DNA of 64,000 nt from Pseudovirgaria hyperparasitica (GCF_010093815.1 NW_022985571.1:152888-216887), one strand, 5' to 3'. Positions 1 through 12,176 are shown, counted from the first letter of the stretch. Notes: generated by a model not told the origin, from the sequence alone. Program-made: numbers and translations.

Positions 1-1503
1 AGATTTAAGTTTTATTTATCTAGTCTATATAAGAGCTATATACTAGTACTTATATCTATATATAAAAGTAGATTATATTATAAAGATATATAGCTAGTAT
101 ACTTTATTCTAGGTAGTTCTCTATATAGAGACTATAATCTAGTATATAGTAGCTTCGGTCTTAAGGGCCCTAGATATAATATATATTATCTATAGTCTCT
201 ATTTAAGTTTATTATTAATTATTATACTAAGTATATATATACTCTATATTAGTAGTTTAGAGAAGATATCTAATATAGAGTATTATTTACTATCTCTAGT
301 AGTCTATCTTCTATAATAGTTAATAAAGTATATAAGTTAGTATTTTTTAGAGATTAACTTTACTCTATAGTACTTTATCTATTAGATATATCTCTTATAG
401 TCTTATTTAAGATACTTATATATTAGACTAGTATTATTATTAATAGCTAGAAGATACATATTATCTATATATTCTACTATCTCTATATATTATATTCTCT
501 ATAGAAGATCTATAGTAAAGAAGAGAAAAAGAATTAGAGAGATAGTATTTTCTTATAGAATACTATATATTATTTTCTTATACTTACTTTAGTATCTAGG
601 AATATATATCTAGATAATTCTTTTAGTAAGAAAGAACTATATAAACTTTATAATCTATTTAGATATATATCTCTTCTATAGATTATAGATAAGTCTTATA
701 TAGTTTACTTTATTAAATATATTAGCTATATTAAGAGAGAGTAGTATTATTATATATCTCTACTTCTATATAGTCTAGATAACTTCTAGAATATATTAGA
801 TAATAGTAATTAGTAAGCTTCTAGTCTCTATCTTCTAGTTTACTAGAAGAAGATTATATTTCTATACTATAATACTTATCTTCTTTATAATTATAGTCTT
901 AAGTATCTTACTAAGATAGAAGAGAAGGGTTATTAGTTTCTATCCTTTTAGAGAATTAGAATTCTTCTCTAGATTTAGAAGTATAATAATATAGATAGTC
1001 TAGAAACTTTAGAGATAGTATCTATTTTTAATATATATCTAGAAGATAAGACTAATAAGTAGTAGAGTTATCTATATAGTATATTTAAGGTATCTATTTA
1101 GTATTCTATCTAGTCTAGATACTTTATTATTTAGAAGTACTTTAATAGTATTAAGTATATTCTTCTCTATAACCTTCTTAGAGATATTAATTATATCTAG
1201 ATATATAGTACTATTAATATCTAATAGGTCTACTAGCTCTAGAGGGGGAAATATAACTTTATATAGAATTTCTATCTTTTCTAGACTTATAATATATATT
1301 TCTCTCTAGTATATTAGAGAAGATATTAGTAGTAGTAGTACTAGTATATCTATACTCTTAGTCTACTTTACTATATACTATAGTTCTATAGCTTATTATA
1401 TATATTTAGTAGTAATTATATACTATTATTTATATTATTTATTATAGAGAACCCTATTATAGAATTAGATAGTCTCCTTCTATTTCTTCTATACTTTAGT
1501 TAT
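1..1503 (-). mobile_element. RIP-degraded LINE, outer copy, RT-containing part
   Basis: On the minus strand this matches, base by base, the ORF2 region of the LINE copy at 1504-6841. The complement of about 900-800 corresponds to about 4810-4870, and an RT box reading Y-I-D-N-M-Y-L-L-A corresponds to the YVDD box at 5256. The copy is much more RIP-saturated than the one inserted in it: CpG has also been lost and almost all remaining C is in CpT. It continues beyond the left window edge and resumes at 6855 after the inserted element. There is no open frame. Confidence 0.85.
1491..1503. repeat. Target-site duplication, left copy (atactttagttat)
   Basis: This 13-bp sequence is repeated exactly at 6842-6854, immediately after the (TTA)n tail of the inserted LINE. 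The outer LINE is continuous across the insertion once the insert and one copy are removed. Confidence 0.85.
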
Positions 1504-1761
1504 TACTATTATTAATATTAAAGAGAAAAAACTTCTTATACCCTAACGGACTAAACTAGTTAATTCGGGGTAAAACAGCGATTTACATACATCAAATGAT
1601 AGAGCATACCGAGTATAATAACCTCCGACATACGTGCGTACGTATAGCGTATAATACACGACGATACTAACGTATAGAGACACTATATATATACGCTTAA
1701 AGACTCTTCGATAACACGAGCATAGACTATATCTAATAAATACCGACACGCCGACCCCCTT

Positions 1762-1792
1762 TTATTAGTTAAGGGCTACCCTTAACTAATAA
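1762..1792. repeat. 31-bp palindrome, LINE left end (centre CTA)
   Basis: Two perfect 14-base arms (TTATTAGTTAAGGG and its complement) flank a 3-base centre CTA. The RNA would form a 14-bp hairpin. It lies about 250 bp inside the 5' end of the LINE. Confidence 0.95.
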
Positions 1793-4700
1793 TTATAGCG
1801 GCCTTAGGCACCGACGTACCTCGGCTTCCACTAGGTATACCCCTAATACTAGTACGGTAGAAACGGCTATATAGCGGCATATTCTAGGACGATTAAACCC
1901 CCGTCTAATAAACGACGAATAACTAAGGGCGTATAATACTATAGATAATAGAGACGGAGGGGACCCCGCCCGGGGAGACCCTTCTAGATAAGATTAACTA
2001 CTAGATAGCACGTATAGAGGGGGAAGTCGAGAAGGGAGAAACGGCCCTCCTTAGTATCTTCCGGAACCTTATCTAGAATATTAGAGAGCTTACCATAGGA
2101 GTAAAACAGGCGCCGGAACTAGACCCGGAATCTAGACTAGATTATATAGAGGCTAGCCTATAGAGGATCTAGGAGGGCCTTATCTAGGGAAAACGCCCTA
2201 GTACGTGGGCATAGATCGCCGCACCTATAAGCGGAACAGCCATATTAGCTAAAATACTAAGGGCACCTACGGACGGGGCATATAGTATACGAGTTACTAT
2301 CTAGAATAAAGAAGTACTCATATAAGTCTAGTAAGCGTCCCTAAAGGACATTATAAATAAGATTAACGAATAGAAAGGGATATAGTTAAATATAGTGGCC
2401 GCCAAACTCACCCTAGAAGGTATAGTACTAACTACTACTACTAACACGGCCTAGTAGACTATCTTGCGCGACCCGAACGCGATTAACGACATCTTCCCTA
2501 GCGTGTCCGTCCACGTAACCACGTACCCGATATAGATATATACTATCTCTATCTAAGGACACGTTATTAGAGAAGACGATATCGAGCGAATAGAGTAATC
2601 TAATAAACCGAAGTACCCTAGGATTAAGATCGCGAAGGCGTAGTAGAAGAACGTCTAGGGGATTAAGATAAAATTAAAAAAGTACTCTACTATAATAGTA
2701 GAGCTTAGGGACCCCGCTCTCGCCTATAGAATAACGTAGGAGGGCTTCCTAGCCGAAGGAGAGCTACTTACGGCGGAACCATAGAATAGGGCATAGGTAA
2801 TGACGCAATGCTTCAACTATTAAGAATATAGACATACTAGGCAGAGGTGCTCTTAGAAGACCGCCTATAGGTAGTATAAATAGGGCTATAATACTAAGGA
2901 ATGCCCTTATAAGACGCAGAGCGACGAGACGCGAGATAGGGACATCGCTAAGTACTCTAACTACGACGGGAAACATCTATCCTAGTCGGTAACGTACACG
3001 AAACGTAAGTAGGTCGTAGAATATATTAACGCGATAAAGACAAGAGGAGTAAGATAGATATACTAAGCCATAAGGCCCTCGCTACCCTCGCCGCTATCCC
3101 TAACTTTACTTATAAATCTAGTAACTACCCCCCGAAGAGGAGAGGATAACACGTAATAGTATACTATATAGAGAAAGATAGGCCGACCCCGGGGTATACT
3201 CAAAGCTGCTACCGCGCGAGAATAATCACGCCTTAGCGCTACTAATATATAGACTTAAACTTTCTCTAGCACCTAATGAGGGCATAACATATACTTATTA
3301 TTATATAGGCGAACGTATAATATAAACGAGAAAACCAAGCGACGCTCCTAGAAGAGATAGAAGCCATAATAATAGCTATCTAGGAACCATATAAACACTA
3401 CTAAACCAATAAGCTAATAACACACCTAGAATACTATACCATCCACCCTACGGGCCCGGATAGGAGAGTTATGTTTTATATATATAAGTCGATCCCGCTC
3501 TTAGAATGGTCTTATACCGAACGTGATAACCTCCGGATAATACTATATCTCTAGATAAGTATAGGGCCTCTCTATATCTATAATATCTATAATTAATAGC
3601 GATCGCTTACGCTAGATAATATACTCGAGGGCACCACGACGCCGGGATAACACATCCTCCTAGGCGACTTTAATCTCTACTATAGATGGTAGGGAGGCCT
3701 AGCCGTCGCGAGAGAAGAACTTAGAGTAAGGGAACTATACACACGGTACCACGACTTCCTATACCTCCTTATACCCGTAGGGTAGATCACCTAGAGGAAA
3801 CATAAATAGGACGAGAACGGGTCTACGCTCGACCTTACCCTCGCCACCGAGTACATTAGCCATAGAGTATAGTACTACCGCCCAAGCCGGATATAGACGG
3901 ACTCCGACCACGAATATATAGAAACCGTAATAGACGTCTCTACTCTTAATAAATAATATAGAAAATAGCTATAGAAGGATACTAATTAGGATAAATACCT
4001 AGAGGACCTAGAATTAGTAATTCTAGACCCCTCTATAGTCGACGTATCCAACGGCCTAGCCATAGATAAGGCCGTGTAAGTCCTCCTTTAAGTATACTAA
4101 GCCATGAGAGATAAACACGTACTATACTAAATATATAGATCCCTAGAAGCGAGGGGTATACCTTAAATACGAGAGTATAGAAGAGACGCCCGTAGACTAT
4201 ATATATATATATACTATATCTAGACGACCGAGGCCTAGGAAGAGTAGAAGGAAGTAGTATAATATCGTAATAGGGCCCTCCGTAATAAATAATAAAAATA
4301 ATAGCGTATGATTACTAATAAACACACACGGTAAGCCGTAGGGCTATAGTGTATAGTAAAGTAGGCTAAGGGTATAGACGCGCCGACACCGCCGCTACTA
4401 ATACCTCCCCTAATATACTAAGAGAGAATATACTCTATAAGCCCGGAGAAGACGGAGATCTTATATAAAGTTATGTTCCCCCTCCCGGAGCTAGTAGACC
4501 TATTAGATATTAATAATACTAAATATCTAGATATAATCGATATCCCCTAAGAGGTTACCGAGGAGAATATACTCGACGCTATTAAAGTACTCCCGAATAA
4601 TAAGGCACCCGGACTAGATAGGATACTAAATAGATGCCTTAAACGCACTATACTAGCTACCCTACCGCTTATTAGTTATATATTTTAAGTATATATTAAG

Positions 4701-6571
4701 AACGGATACCACCCCTAAAGCTTCCGGGCCGCCTATACTATTATACTTCTAAAACTAGGGAAGAACCCTAGCTCCCCAAAAGGATAGAGGCTAATCGCCC
4801 TCCTCTTCTATCTTAGGAAGATACTAGAGGCTACGATTACAAAGAAGATAAGCGCCGTAGTATAGGAATATAACCTCCTCCTAGTAAACTAGAAGGCGAA
4901 GACTAGAAGCTCTCTAATTACCGCTATCTAATATATCCTCGAAGTCGTCTAGACCGTATAGAAGTAGGGACGTATAGTAACGCTACTCTCCCTTAACATG
5001 GCCGGCGCATTTAATAAAGTAAACCACACGAGACTTATCTATAACTTACGGAAGAGGCGTATACCCGTGTAGATTACGCGGTTTATATAGTCCTTCCTCG
5101 CTAAAAGAGTTACCTAGATATACATCTCTAGATATCGAAGTAAGTACGAGAAGACGGCTTACGGCATCCTATAAGGAAGTACTATCTCTCTAATCCTCTT
5201 CCTCTTCTTTACTATAGACCTTCTCTAGAGAATATAATATATAGAGGTAGTAGGATACGTAGACGATACATACCTTCTAGCCATTAATAATAATACTAGC
5301 CAAATATATAGACGACTCGAATAAGACCATAGAAGATATATCTAATAGGCAAAGCGCTACGGAGCAAAGTTCGCCCCTAAAAAGTACTAACTTATATACT
5401 TTATTAACCGCCGTAGGAAATGGGCTACTAGGGAAGGTAAGCGACGCCCTAGAATAGACGCCTTCGACGAACCGCCGACATAAAGTATACGCGTACTTAG
5501 CGTTATAATCGATAATAAGCTTAAATAGGGACCATAGGTAGTATATACCGTTTCTAGGGCCCTCTAGATAGAAGCTACTATATAACGGATTATAGCCTCC
5601 ACGTAGAGAACCGCCCGGGATAAGGTACGCTAGCTATATATATCTATAGTACGACCCGCCTTCACGTACGGACACGAGTGCTAGTATACGGCCCTTATAT
5701 AGACTAGGCGAATAAAGCTCGAATCTATATAGAACCGTATACTCCGTCTTATATTAGGCGTATATAAAGCTACTAATATAGTACTACTACGACGCGAGAT
5801 AGACGTTATAAGTATATATAACTTCTACTAGATATAGAGGGTAGTATACTTTACTAAATAATAAGCATAGGAACGTATAGAAAATATAGAATATACCTTC
5901 GCCGCGCTACGCGTGCGAGTTAGCGTATACTACTAAGTACTCTTATATATAGGCCGGACTCGACTATGGTATAAGTGCCCGATAGAAATAGACTTAAACT
6001 AAGTAGTATAAGAGATTAAGAATAACCTAGATACCCTTCTAGACTAATAGAGTCTTTAAGAGCTCGGATAAAGTATACGGTTATAGATCTAAGATAAGTA
6101 GAAAGAGACACTCCGGGCCTAGTGGGCCTCCTAGTAGAATAGATACCTAGAGTAGATCCGAGGACCATAGAAGGAGCTAAGTAAATAGATATATAAAGGG
6201 CTTATAAAGGCCTAGATATCTATACTTCTCTAAGCCCGAACGGGCGCTATAGAACTTCTATACTACCTCTATAAGAGAGGTATCCCTAACGTGTCTCTAT
6301 AGTATAAGGCGTGCGGCCGGAGAGGTATAATACGCTACTATCTTATAATATACCCCGATCTTCACACGTAAAGGCAGAAGCTTATCCACACGATAAGAAC
6401 CTCTAATATTATATGATAGCTTAATAAGTACCCTAAGGATATCTCCTAATAGATACTTATATATCTACTACTCCTCTAGTACTAGTAGACCTAGAAATAT
6501 ATACTAGAAGAGACCCGGTATACGCTAGTAGTAACCTAATATATACTGGAAGAACCCCGGGAGAACCCTAA

Positions 6572-6602
6572 TTATTAGTTAAGGGTAGCCCTTAACTAAT
6601 AA
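6572..6602. repeat. 31-bp palindrome, LINE right end (centre TAG)
   Basis: Exact reverse complement of the palindrome at 1762-1792: same arms, centre TAG instead of CTA. It lies about 240 bp upstream of the (TTA)n end, so the two ends of the LINE carry the palindrome in opposite orientation. Confidence 0.95.
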
Positions 6603-6841
6603 CCTCCGTACCTATACGTACTACCTAAGGGTAAAATAATAGTAATATAGGCTATAGGCTAATAGGCGTACTCTATAGCTATATACTTAAGACGAAATAG
6701 AGGTTTAACGAGATATAGTTATAGATATAAGGAAGTTTTTCCCTATAGGGTTTCTTCTTATATAGTGGCTTAGACTAGAGGAGGCATAGGCCTATAGAGT
6801 ACTACTCTATCTAGTTATATAATATTATTATTATTATTATT

Positions 6842-6854
6842 ATACTTTAGTTAT
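6842..6854. repeat. Target-site duplication, right copy
   Basis: Identical 13 bp to 1491-1503, directly after the LINE (TTA)n tail. Confidence 0.85.
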
Positions 6855-8115
6855 CTAGATATAATATATATATATATATATATATAGTCTCTAGGCTTCT
6901 TATCTATATTCTTATATTTAAGGTATACCCTTTATATCTAGAGACTTATATATTTAATATAGTATATATTTATCTCTAGTATTCTAGTAGACTTAAAGAA
7001 GAACTTATATAGCTCTATCTATAGCTAGACTATTAGATATATTAACTATAGAGAGATCTAGAATTACTAATTCTAGATTCTCTATATACTTTTTCTAGTT
7101 AGTATTCTTTTAGAGCTATCTCCCTTATTATTTATTAGATATAGATATATCTTCTATAGTTTCTATATACTTATAGTTAGAGTCTATCTATATCTTACTT
7201 AGATAGTAGTATTATACTCTATAGCTTATATATTTAGTAGTAAGGGTAAGGTTAAGTATAGATCCTTTCTTATTCTATTTATATTTCTTCTATATAACTT
7301 TTCTAATAGATATAAGAAGGTATAGAAGGTCTTAGTATTATATATATTATTCTTTTACTCTAAGTTCTTTTCTTATAACTATTAGATCTCTCTACTATCT
7401 ATAGTAAAGATTAAAGTTATCTAGTAGAATATATTATTCTAATATTATAATACTTTCTAGTATAGTATCTAGTATAAGTAATTCTTTCTAGTTATAAATA
7501 TTATAGATATAGAGAGACTCTAAATTTATCTAGAGATATAATATTATTTAGAGATTATCTTATTTTATATAGAACTACTCTAAGAGTAGAATTAATTTAT
7601 ATATATAGAATAGAACTCTTCTATCTAGGCCTAGAAGATAGATAGTATAGTACTCTAGATATATTATTAGTTTATTAGTTTAGTTATATTTATATAGTTT
7701 CTAGATAGCTATTATTATAGTATCTATCTCTTCTAAGAGTATTATCTAGTTTTCTTATTTATATTATATATTTATCTATATAATAATAAGTATATCTTAG
7801 CTTCTTATTAGATACTAGAAAATACTTAGATCTATATACTAGTAGTATTAAGGTATAATTATCTCTATATAGAAGCTATTTTAAGGATATCCCTAGATTA
7901 GTCTATCTTTCTCTACTTACTACTCTAAAGAGTTTTTAAGTATATATATATAATATCTCTATATATTAGTACTATTATATATTATATACTAGGTATATAT
8001 ATATTAGAAGTTATTATACCTAGTATACTCTATTAATTAATATATATAGATTACTATATTACTCTAAATTAACTAGTTTTAGTCTCTTAGAGTATAGAAA
8101 GTTTTTCTATCTAAT
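6855..8115 (-). mobile_element. RIP-degraded LINE, outer copy, 5' part with ORF1 deleted
   Basis: Continuation of the minus-strand LINE of 1-1503. It matches the endonuclease part of ORF2 up to about 7900, then jumps to the LINE 5' untranslated region (about 7920-8115). That end matches the other minus-strand LINE 5' ends near 30270-30380 and 51430-51615. The ORF1 region and the left palindrome are missing, so this copy has an internal deletion. Confidence 0.75.
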
Positions 8116-8985
8116 TAAAATTATAAGAAAATAAGTCTTTAAGTTAAAAAAAAGTATATAGCTATACTAGAGATAACTATACCCTATATAATAGATATAC
8201 TCTTTATTAGTATTAAGGTATAGAATATAAGTAAATCGTTAGTTAATTAGATTATAAGAACTAGATAGTATAGTAGTAAAGATTCTAAACTACTATTTAC
8301 TTATAACTCTATATCTATATATTATCTCTATATATATAGAAAGACTAGAGTTATTATATACTAGTATATATCTATTCTATAACTACTAAGTAGAGTTATA
8401 AGTATATAGAATAAATAGTTATAGAGTAAGAGACTAGATAAAAGATTATATAGATATATTTTTAATATTTAATAGAAGAATCCTTCTATTACTAAATCTA
8501 TATTATAAGTATATAATTTATAGTTTTAGATTAATAGATCAAATAATAGAAAATATAGATATATTTCTAATATTTAATAGAATAATAACTCTAGAAGTAC
8601 TAGAAATACTTAATAAGAAGTAGAAGAACTCTAGAATCTATTTAGAATAATACTAGAAGTACTAGAAAGTCTAAAAGTATTAGAAGTATTATTTAGTCTC
8701 TAATATAGATTATATATTATATAGAAATTATAATAGAAGATTATATAAGAGTTTCTATATCTATAGCTTTATCTTATATATTATAGCTTTAATAAGAGAA
8801 GATAAAGTTATTAGAGTACTACTCTATTCTATATAATATAGATTTTTATTATACTTAATATTATCTACTATAAGTAATTAGTTAGAATTTATCTAATAGT
8901 ATAATTAACTATTTTATTTATATAATTTAACTTAATCTATTATATATAATCTCTATACTAATTTCTCTATTCTATATATATATCT
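8116..8985. other. AT-rich RIP-type sequence, unclassified
   Basis: There is no open frame and almost no CpA/TpG. A direct repeat of about 30 bp (around 8450 and 8553, sharing the string atatttaatagaa) is visible. It may be an LTR or solo-repeat remnant, but no coding motif was recognised. It forms the upstream flank of the LRR gene at 9106. Confidence 0.5.
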
Positions 8986-9105
8986 ATGAATATCTTATCT
9001 TATCTACTATATATTACTATAAGTACACGTGTTTTGTCTTATCGTGTTGCTTGGTATATCACCTACCTTCAGTTTTCTCTTCACCACCTGACCACCTATC
9101 TGCCA

Positions 9106-10734
9106 ATGGCATCTCCTCCAAGTTCTCCACCACTGGCTATATTACCGCAGCGGCCCTCTAACAAACGTCAACGCTCCGGTGAAGTTACCGACTTCTTCTC
9201 TAGTGATCCTGCGCCCGTCTTCTCCTCAGATGACTGGCAAGATGCGTCGATAGAGCAGTATGAAGCACCGCGGAGGAAGAGAACATTCAGGGGCCCATGG
9301 TGGAAAAGCTGCAAGAGATGGGAGCCTGCAACTATGCTGACATCAGAATCCCATGTGATGTCCCTAGCAAGGAACCTTGACAGCGGTGTATGGATAGACA
9401 ACGATGATAGCATTGCGTTATCGTCCTCTTTATCGACTCTACTTAACGGCCCTACTACTACCGATACCTCCTATCAATTGACATTTTGTCCTGATTGGCA
9501 GCAAAAATACCCAGCGCCATTACTTTCACAGGCTGAGCTGCAGGCTCAAGGATTAGTCGAAAGTTGCCTCGAGCAAGGCACGCAATATGTCGACATGAGG
9601 TATGTATGGTCTTCAAACCATGGTCATAGGATTCTGATTTCAAGCAGCAACTTGGGCTTGGAAAAATTAGATGGGAGCATAATCCAGCCGATTAGGGCTT
9701 TCAGTACTGTTCCCATGGCATGCGACCGCGACTTCCGACCACAACTTAAGATCCTATTGTCAATGAACTCTCTTCAAACTTTGCCGAAAGAAATCTGGGA
9801 GCTAAATCATATCGTTCACCTCGGTTTACGTCAAAACAGATTAGAGACCTTATCCCCCAACATAGCAAAGCTCGTAGATCTACAGTCCCTCGACATCACT
9901 GGAAATAAAATCCGCTGGCTTCCATGGGAGCTTCTATCATTGATCACCCCGTCGAGGAGCCTGGCGATGTTTCACGTGGAGCACGGAAATCCCCTACTCA
10001 TGCCATTCGAAGGCTTGCCCGAGTTCCCATCATGTATACGTGAACTAGCCATAGGCCACCATCAAGATTTTGTACAAACCAAGCCCGAGACCAATTCCGG
10101 CCACGCAACTGAGATGCAGAGGTGGCTTTGCAGAATCGGTGAGACAATCCATGCAGGCAAATTATATGGTGAGGGTTTATCTAACAGCCACTGTATACCC
10201 TCAAAGCCGTGGCTCGTAGGATGCTCGGAAATGGCCCGCTTTAGTAGCGATGGTACACTCGCTAACGGTTCACCAATTGCTCCTTCACTCGTACCTCTAG
10301 AACAGAGATCATTAAAGGCGTATTTGGTGGACGATCTGCCCCAGCCACAACGAATATCTTGTAGTCGTGTGGGCTCTCTTTTTGAGCTCTCACTTCGAAG
10401 AGTAACAGCGTTAATATCTACAGAGCAACTTCGGAAATATGTACCAGATCTCCCAGAAGGGCCCTTCCAGCGTGCTCTTACAGAGGCTGAACACGTTCAA
10501 GCTGACGGAGGTCGTACTTGTTCTGTTTGTGGCCAATTGTACATCCTTCCTCGAGCAGAATGGATGGAATTTTGGCATGTTCATCGCTCTGGAGCTACGG
10601 CTGGCATCAACGGCCATCTTCTCCCATTTCTCCGAAGAGCTTGTAGTTGGCGCTGCGGATACACCGCCTTCTGTAATATAAGGAGTGCATATGGTAGATA
10701 CGCCGCTAAGTGTACTATAAATTCATTTCCATAA
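9106..10734 (+). CDS. Leucine-rich-repeat protein with C-terminal CxxC...CxxxC motif
   Basis: A single open frame of 542 codons. The frame extends upstream to an ATG at 8986, but those 40 codons lie in RIP-type AT-rich sequence. The start at 9106 (MASPPSSPP) begins where composition becomes normal, so I chose it. The protein has a basic and Ser/Pro-rich N-terminus and short leucine-rich repeats at about residues 213-280 (L..LP.EIW.L, then L.L..N.L..L, then L..LDI.GN.I..LP). A Cys motif lies near the C-terminus (C472-x2-C475 and C513-x3-C517), possibly zinc-binding. No signal peptide is seen. LRR proteins of this kind usually mediate protein binding, and the function is not known to me. The gene is alone in a 1.8-kb island between RIP'd repeats. 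No intron is evident. Confidence 0.8.
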   Translation: MASPPSSPPLAILPQRPSNKRQRSGEVTDFFSSDPAPVFSSDDWQDASIEQYEAPRRKRTFRGPWWKSCKRWEPATMLTSESHVMSLARNLDSGVWIDNDDSIALSSSLSTLLNGPTTTDTSYQLTFCPDWQQKYPAPLLSQAELQAQGLVESCLEQGTQYVDMRYVWSSNHGHRILISSSNLGLEKLDGSIIQPIRAFSTVPMACDRDFRPQLKILLSMNSLQTLPKEIWELNHIVHLGLRQNRLETLSPNIAKLVDLQSLDITGNKIRWLPWELLSLITPSRSLAMFHVEHGNPLLMPFEGLPEFPSCIRELAIGHHQDFVQTKPETNSGHATEMQRWLCRIGETIHAGKLYGEGLSNSHCIPSKPWLVGCSEMARFSSDGTLANGSPIAPSLVPLEQRSLKAYLVDDLPQPQRISCSRVGSLFELSLRRVTALISTEQLRKYVPDLPEGPFQRALTEAEHVQADGGRTCSVCGQLYILPRAEWMEFWHVHRSGATAGINGHLLPFLRRACSWRCGYTAFCNIRSAYGRYAAKCTINSFP

Positions 10735-10933
10735 CAAGAGGATTAAGATAGAGACATAGTATATTAGGAATTAGCTATGAACGGAGCCCTTAGGCACGTG
10801 TGTAGGACGTGTCCTTCCATATGTGTTTTCGACTTTATAAGTAATGTTCTCTACCCTTAAAGTAGTTTAACATATCTACTAATAAGCTAACCTACTAATA
10901 AATATTATAATTTAAGTATAACTCTAAATATCT
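10735..10933. other. 3' flank of the LRR gene and island edge
   Basis: Normal composition ends at about 10860, only about 125 bp after the stop codon. RIP-type sequence follows, up to the (TAA)n end of a minus-strand LINE. Confidence 0.6.
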
Positions 10934-11118
10934 ATAATAATAATATTATTATTATATAACTAGGTAGAGTAGTTTACTCTATAGATATATACCTTCTCTA
11001 GTCTAAGCTATTATATAAAGAGAAACCCTTTTTTTAAAAGAAAAAACTCTCTTCTCTTTATAACTATATCTTATTAAGTCTATATATCTTCTTAAGTATA
11101 TAGCTATTAGATATATCT

Positions 11119-11131
11119 ATAGATCTATAAT
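11119..11131. repeat. Target-site duplication of SINE, left (atagatctataat)
   Basis: These 13 bp are repeated exactly at 12084-12096 and bound the SINE on both sides inside the minus-strand LINE 3' region. Confidence 0.85.
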
Positions 11132-12083
11132 TAGCTAGATAGTATAGTAGTAGTATACTATATTACTAGAAGCGTTTATTATCTAATATTATAGGTTTAA
11201 ATTCTATAATAGCTACCTTTTTATATACTAGTTTTTATATACTCTACTAAAGATATATAGAGTTAAGTAAGTATATAATATAAAGATTACTATTATATAA
11301 TTACTTAGTTCTAAGTAATAGTTAGATAATATAGTAGTATTATATAATAAAATTATCTAACTTAGCTATCTATCTATACTACCTTAAGTAGTAGAGCTAA
11401 GTCTAGAGTAGCTAGATCTAAAAAATCCTACTTAGCTTAAATTATAGAATATATATATAGAGCCTTATCTATCTCTATAGAGTCTTATCTACTCTAATCT
11501 AGCTTAGCTTATACTTACTCTAGCTTAGTAACTATAAAATAGATAGTAGTATCTAATTAAGTATTCTATCTACTAATAGATAATTATATAGTTCTAAAGA
11601 ATAATTTCTAAATTTAGTCTAGCTAGGGTTAGTACTAAGGCACGGACCTATTAGATATATACCCTCTCTAGTATTAGTTATCTTAATTAATAACTAATAT
11701 CTAGCGTAAAGCTATATTTCTATAGATAGAAAAAACCCGGTAGTATAGAAATAATAGACTAGGCCTAGCCTAGTAATCTATCTAATTATAGAAGAGATAA
11801 TACTTACTATAGTTAGTTAGGGTATTATTAAGAGCTAATACTAATATAGTAATAAAAAAGTCTAATTTTAAAAAGAATAAGAAGTAAGTTTATTATCTAA
11901 TAGAATTTAAGAACTTAGACTAGACTAGGTTAGATTAGTAATAGGGTCTAGTTAGAGAGCTAATTATAGAAGGTTTTCTTATATATATAGTAGCTTAGAC
12001 TAGAGAAGGTCTATACCTATAGAATATATATATAGCTATATATATAGTTCTTCCTAGTTAAATACTAATATTATTATATTATT
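11132..12083 (+). mobile_element. tRNA-derived SINE with LINE-like 3' tail
   Basis: A 952-bp insertion flanked by 13-bp target-site duplications. The 5' end looks like a RIP-mutated tRNA gene: an A-box-like stretch at 11140-11154 (tagtatagtagtagt), a B-box-like GGTTTAAATTC at 11194-11204 (GGTTCAAATCC after C-to-T changes), and a T-arm stem around it. The last ~110 bp (about 11970-12083) resemble the LINE 3' end (cttagactagag..., then TA-rich, then TTA repeats). A second copy lies on the minus strand at 52548-53489. It is non-coding and was probably mobilised by the LINE family of this window. Confidence 0.82.
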
Positions 12084-12096
12084 ATAGATCTATAAT
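12084..12096. repeat. Target-site duplication of SINE, right
   Basis: Exact copy of 11119-11131. Confidence 0.85.
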
Positions 12097-12145
12097 CTAT
12101 ATTACTATTATTTTATTCTTAGATAATATATATAGAGTATAGAGA

Positions 12146-12176
12146 TTATTAGCTAAGGGTTACCCTTAGCTAATAA
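12146..12176. repeat. 31-bp palindrome variant, minus-strand LINE 3' end
   Basis: Same position in the LINE as 6572-6602. The arms read TTATTAGCTAAGGG with matching changes on both sides and centre TTA, so base pairing is kept despite two substitutions. Confidence 0.9.

Larger units (their letters stand above)
1504..6841 (+). mobile_element. Non-LTR retrotransposon (LINE, Tad1/I-like), RIP-inactivated, full-length insertion
   Basis: A 5.3-kb insertion flanked by 13-bp target-site duplications and ending in (TTA)n. Conceptual translation through stops shows, in order: a gag-like ORF1 with CCHC zinc knuckles (C codon at 2809-2811, C-F-N-[C>Y]...H...C pattern), an apurinic-type endonuclease with a G-D-F-N-L motif at about 3663, and a reverse transcriptase with Y-V-D-D at 5256-5267. 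The latter two belong to ORF2. No RNase H motif was seen. RIP placed TAG/TAA at many Trp and Gln positions and removed nearly all ATG codons. CpG is still common, so this copy is younger than its host copy. It has a 31-bp palindrome near each end (1762 and 6572). Clade assignment rests on motifs only. Confidence 0.9.

Noticed and set aside
1-1503. A separate repeat family distinct from the LINE
   Set aside because: The reverse complement aligns with LINE ORF2 (RT box and flanking words), so it is a more RIP-saturated copy of the same family.
1762-1792. Rho-independent terminator or CRISPR-like repeat
   Set aside because: This is a eukaryotic genome. The palindromes are dispersed, tied to element ends, and have no spacer array.
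1543-2976. Short minus-strand frames (68-70 codons) at 1543-1749 and 2764-2976
   Set aside because: They lie inside the LINE at 1504-6841, antisense to its 5' region and gag. They are chance openings in RIP'd sequence.
6842-6895. (TA)n run after the LINE as a telomeric or centromeric satellite
   Set aside because: It is part of the host LINE (similar TA runs occur at about 4200) and lengthened by RIP. No telomere repeat is present in the window.
8986-9105. N-terminal extension of the LRR protein with a hydrophobic, signal-like stretch
   Set aside because: The 40 extra codons are in AT-rich RIP-type DNA. The ATG at 9106 coincides with the change to normal composition and with a typical Ser/Pro N-terminus. 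A secreted or effector-type protein is therefore not supported.
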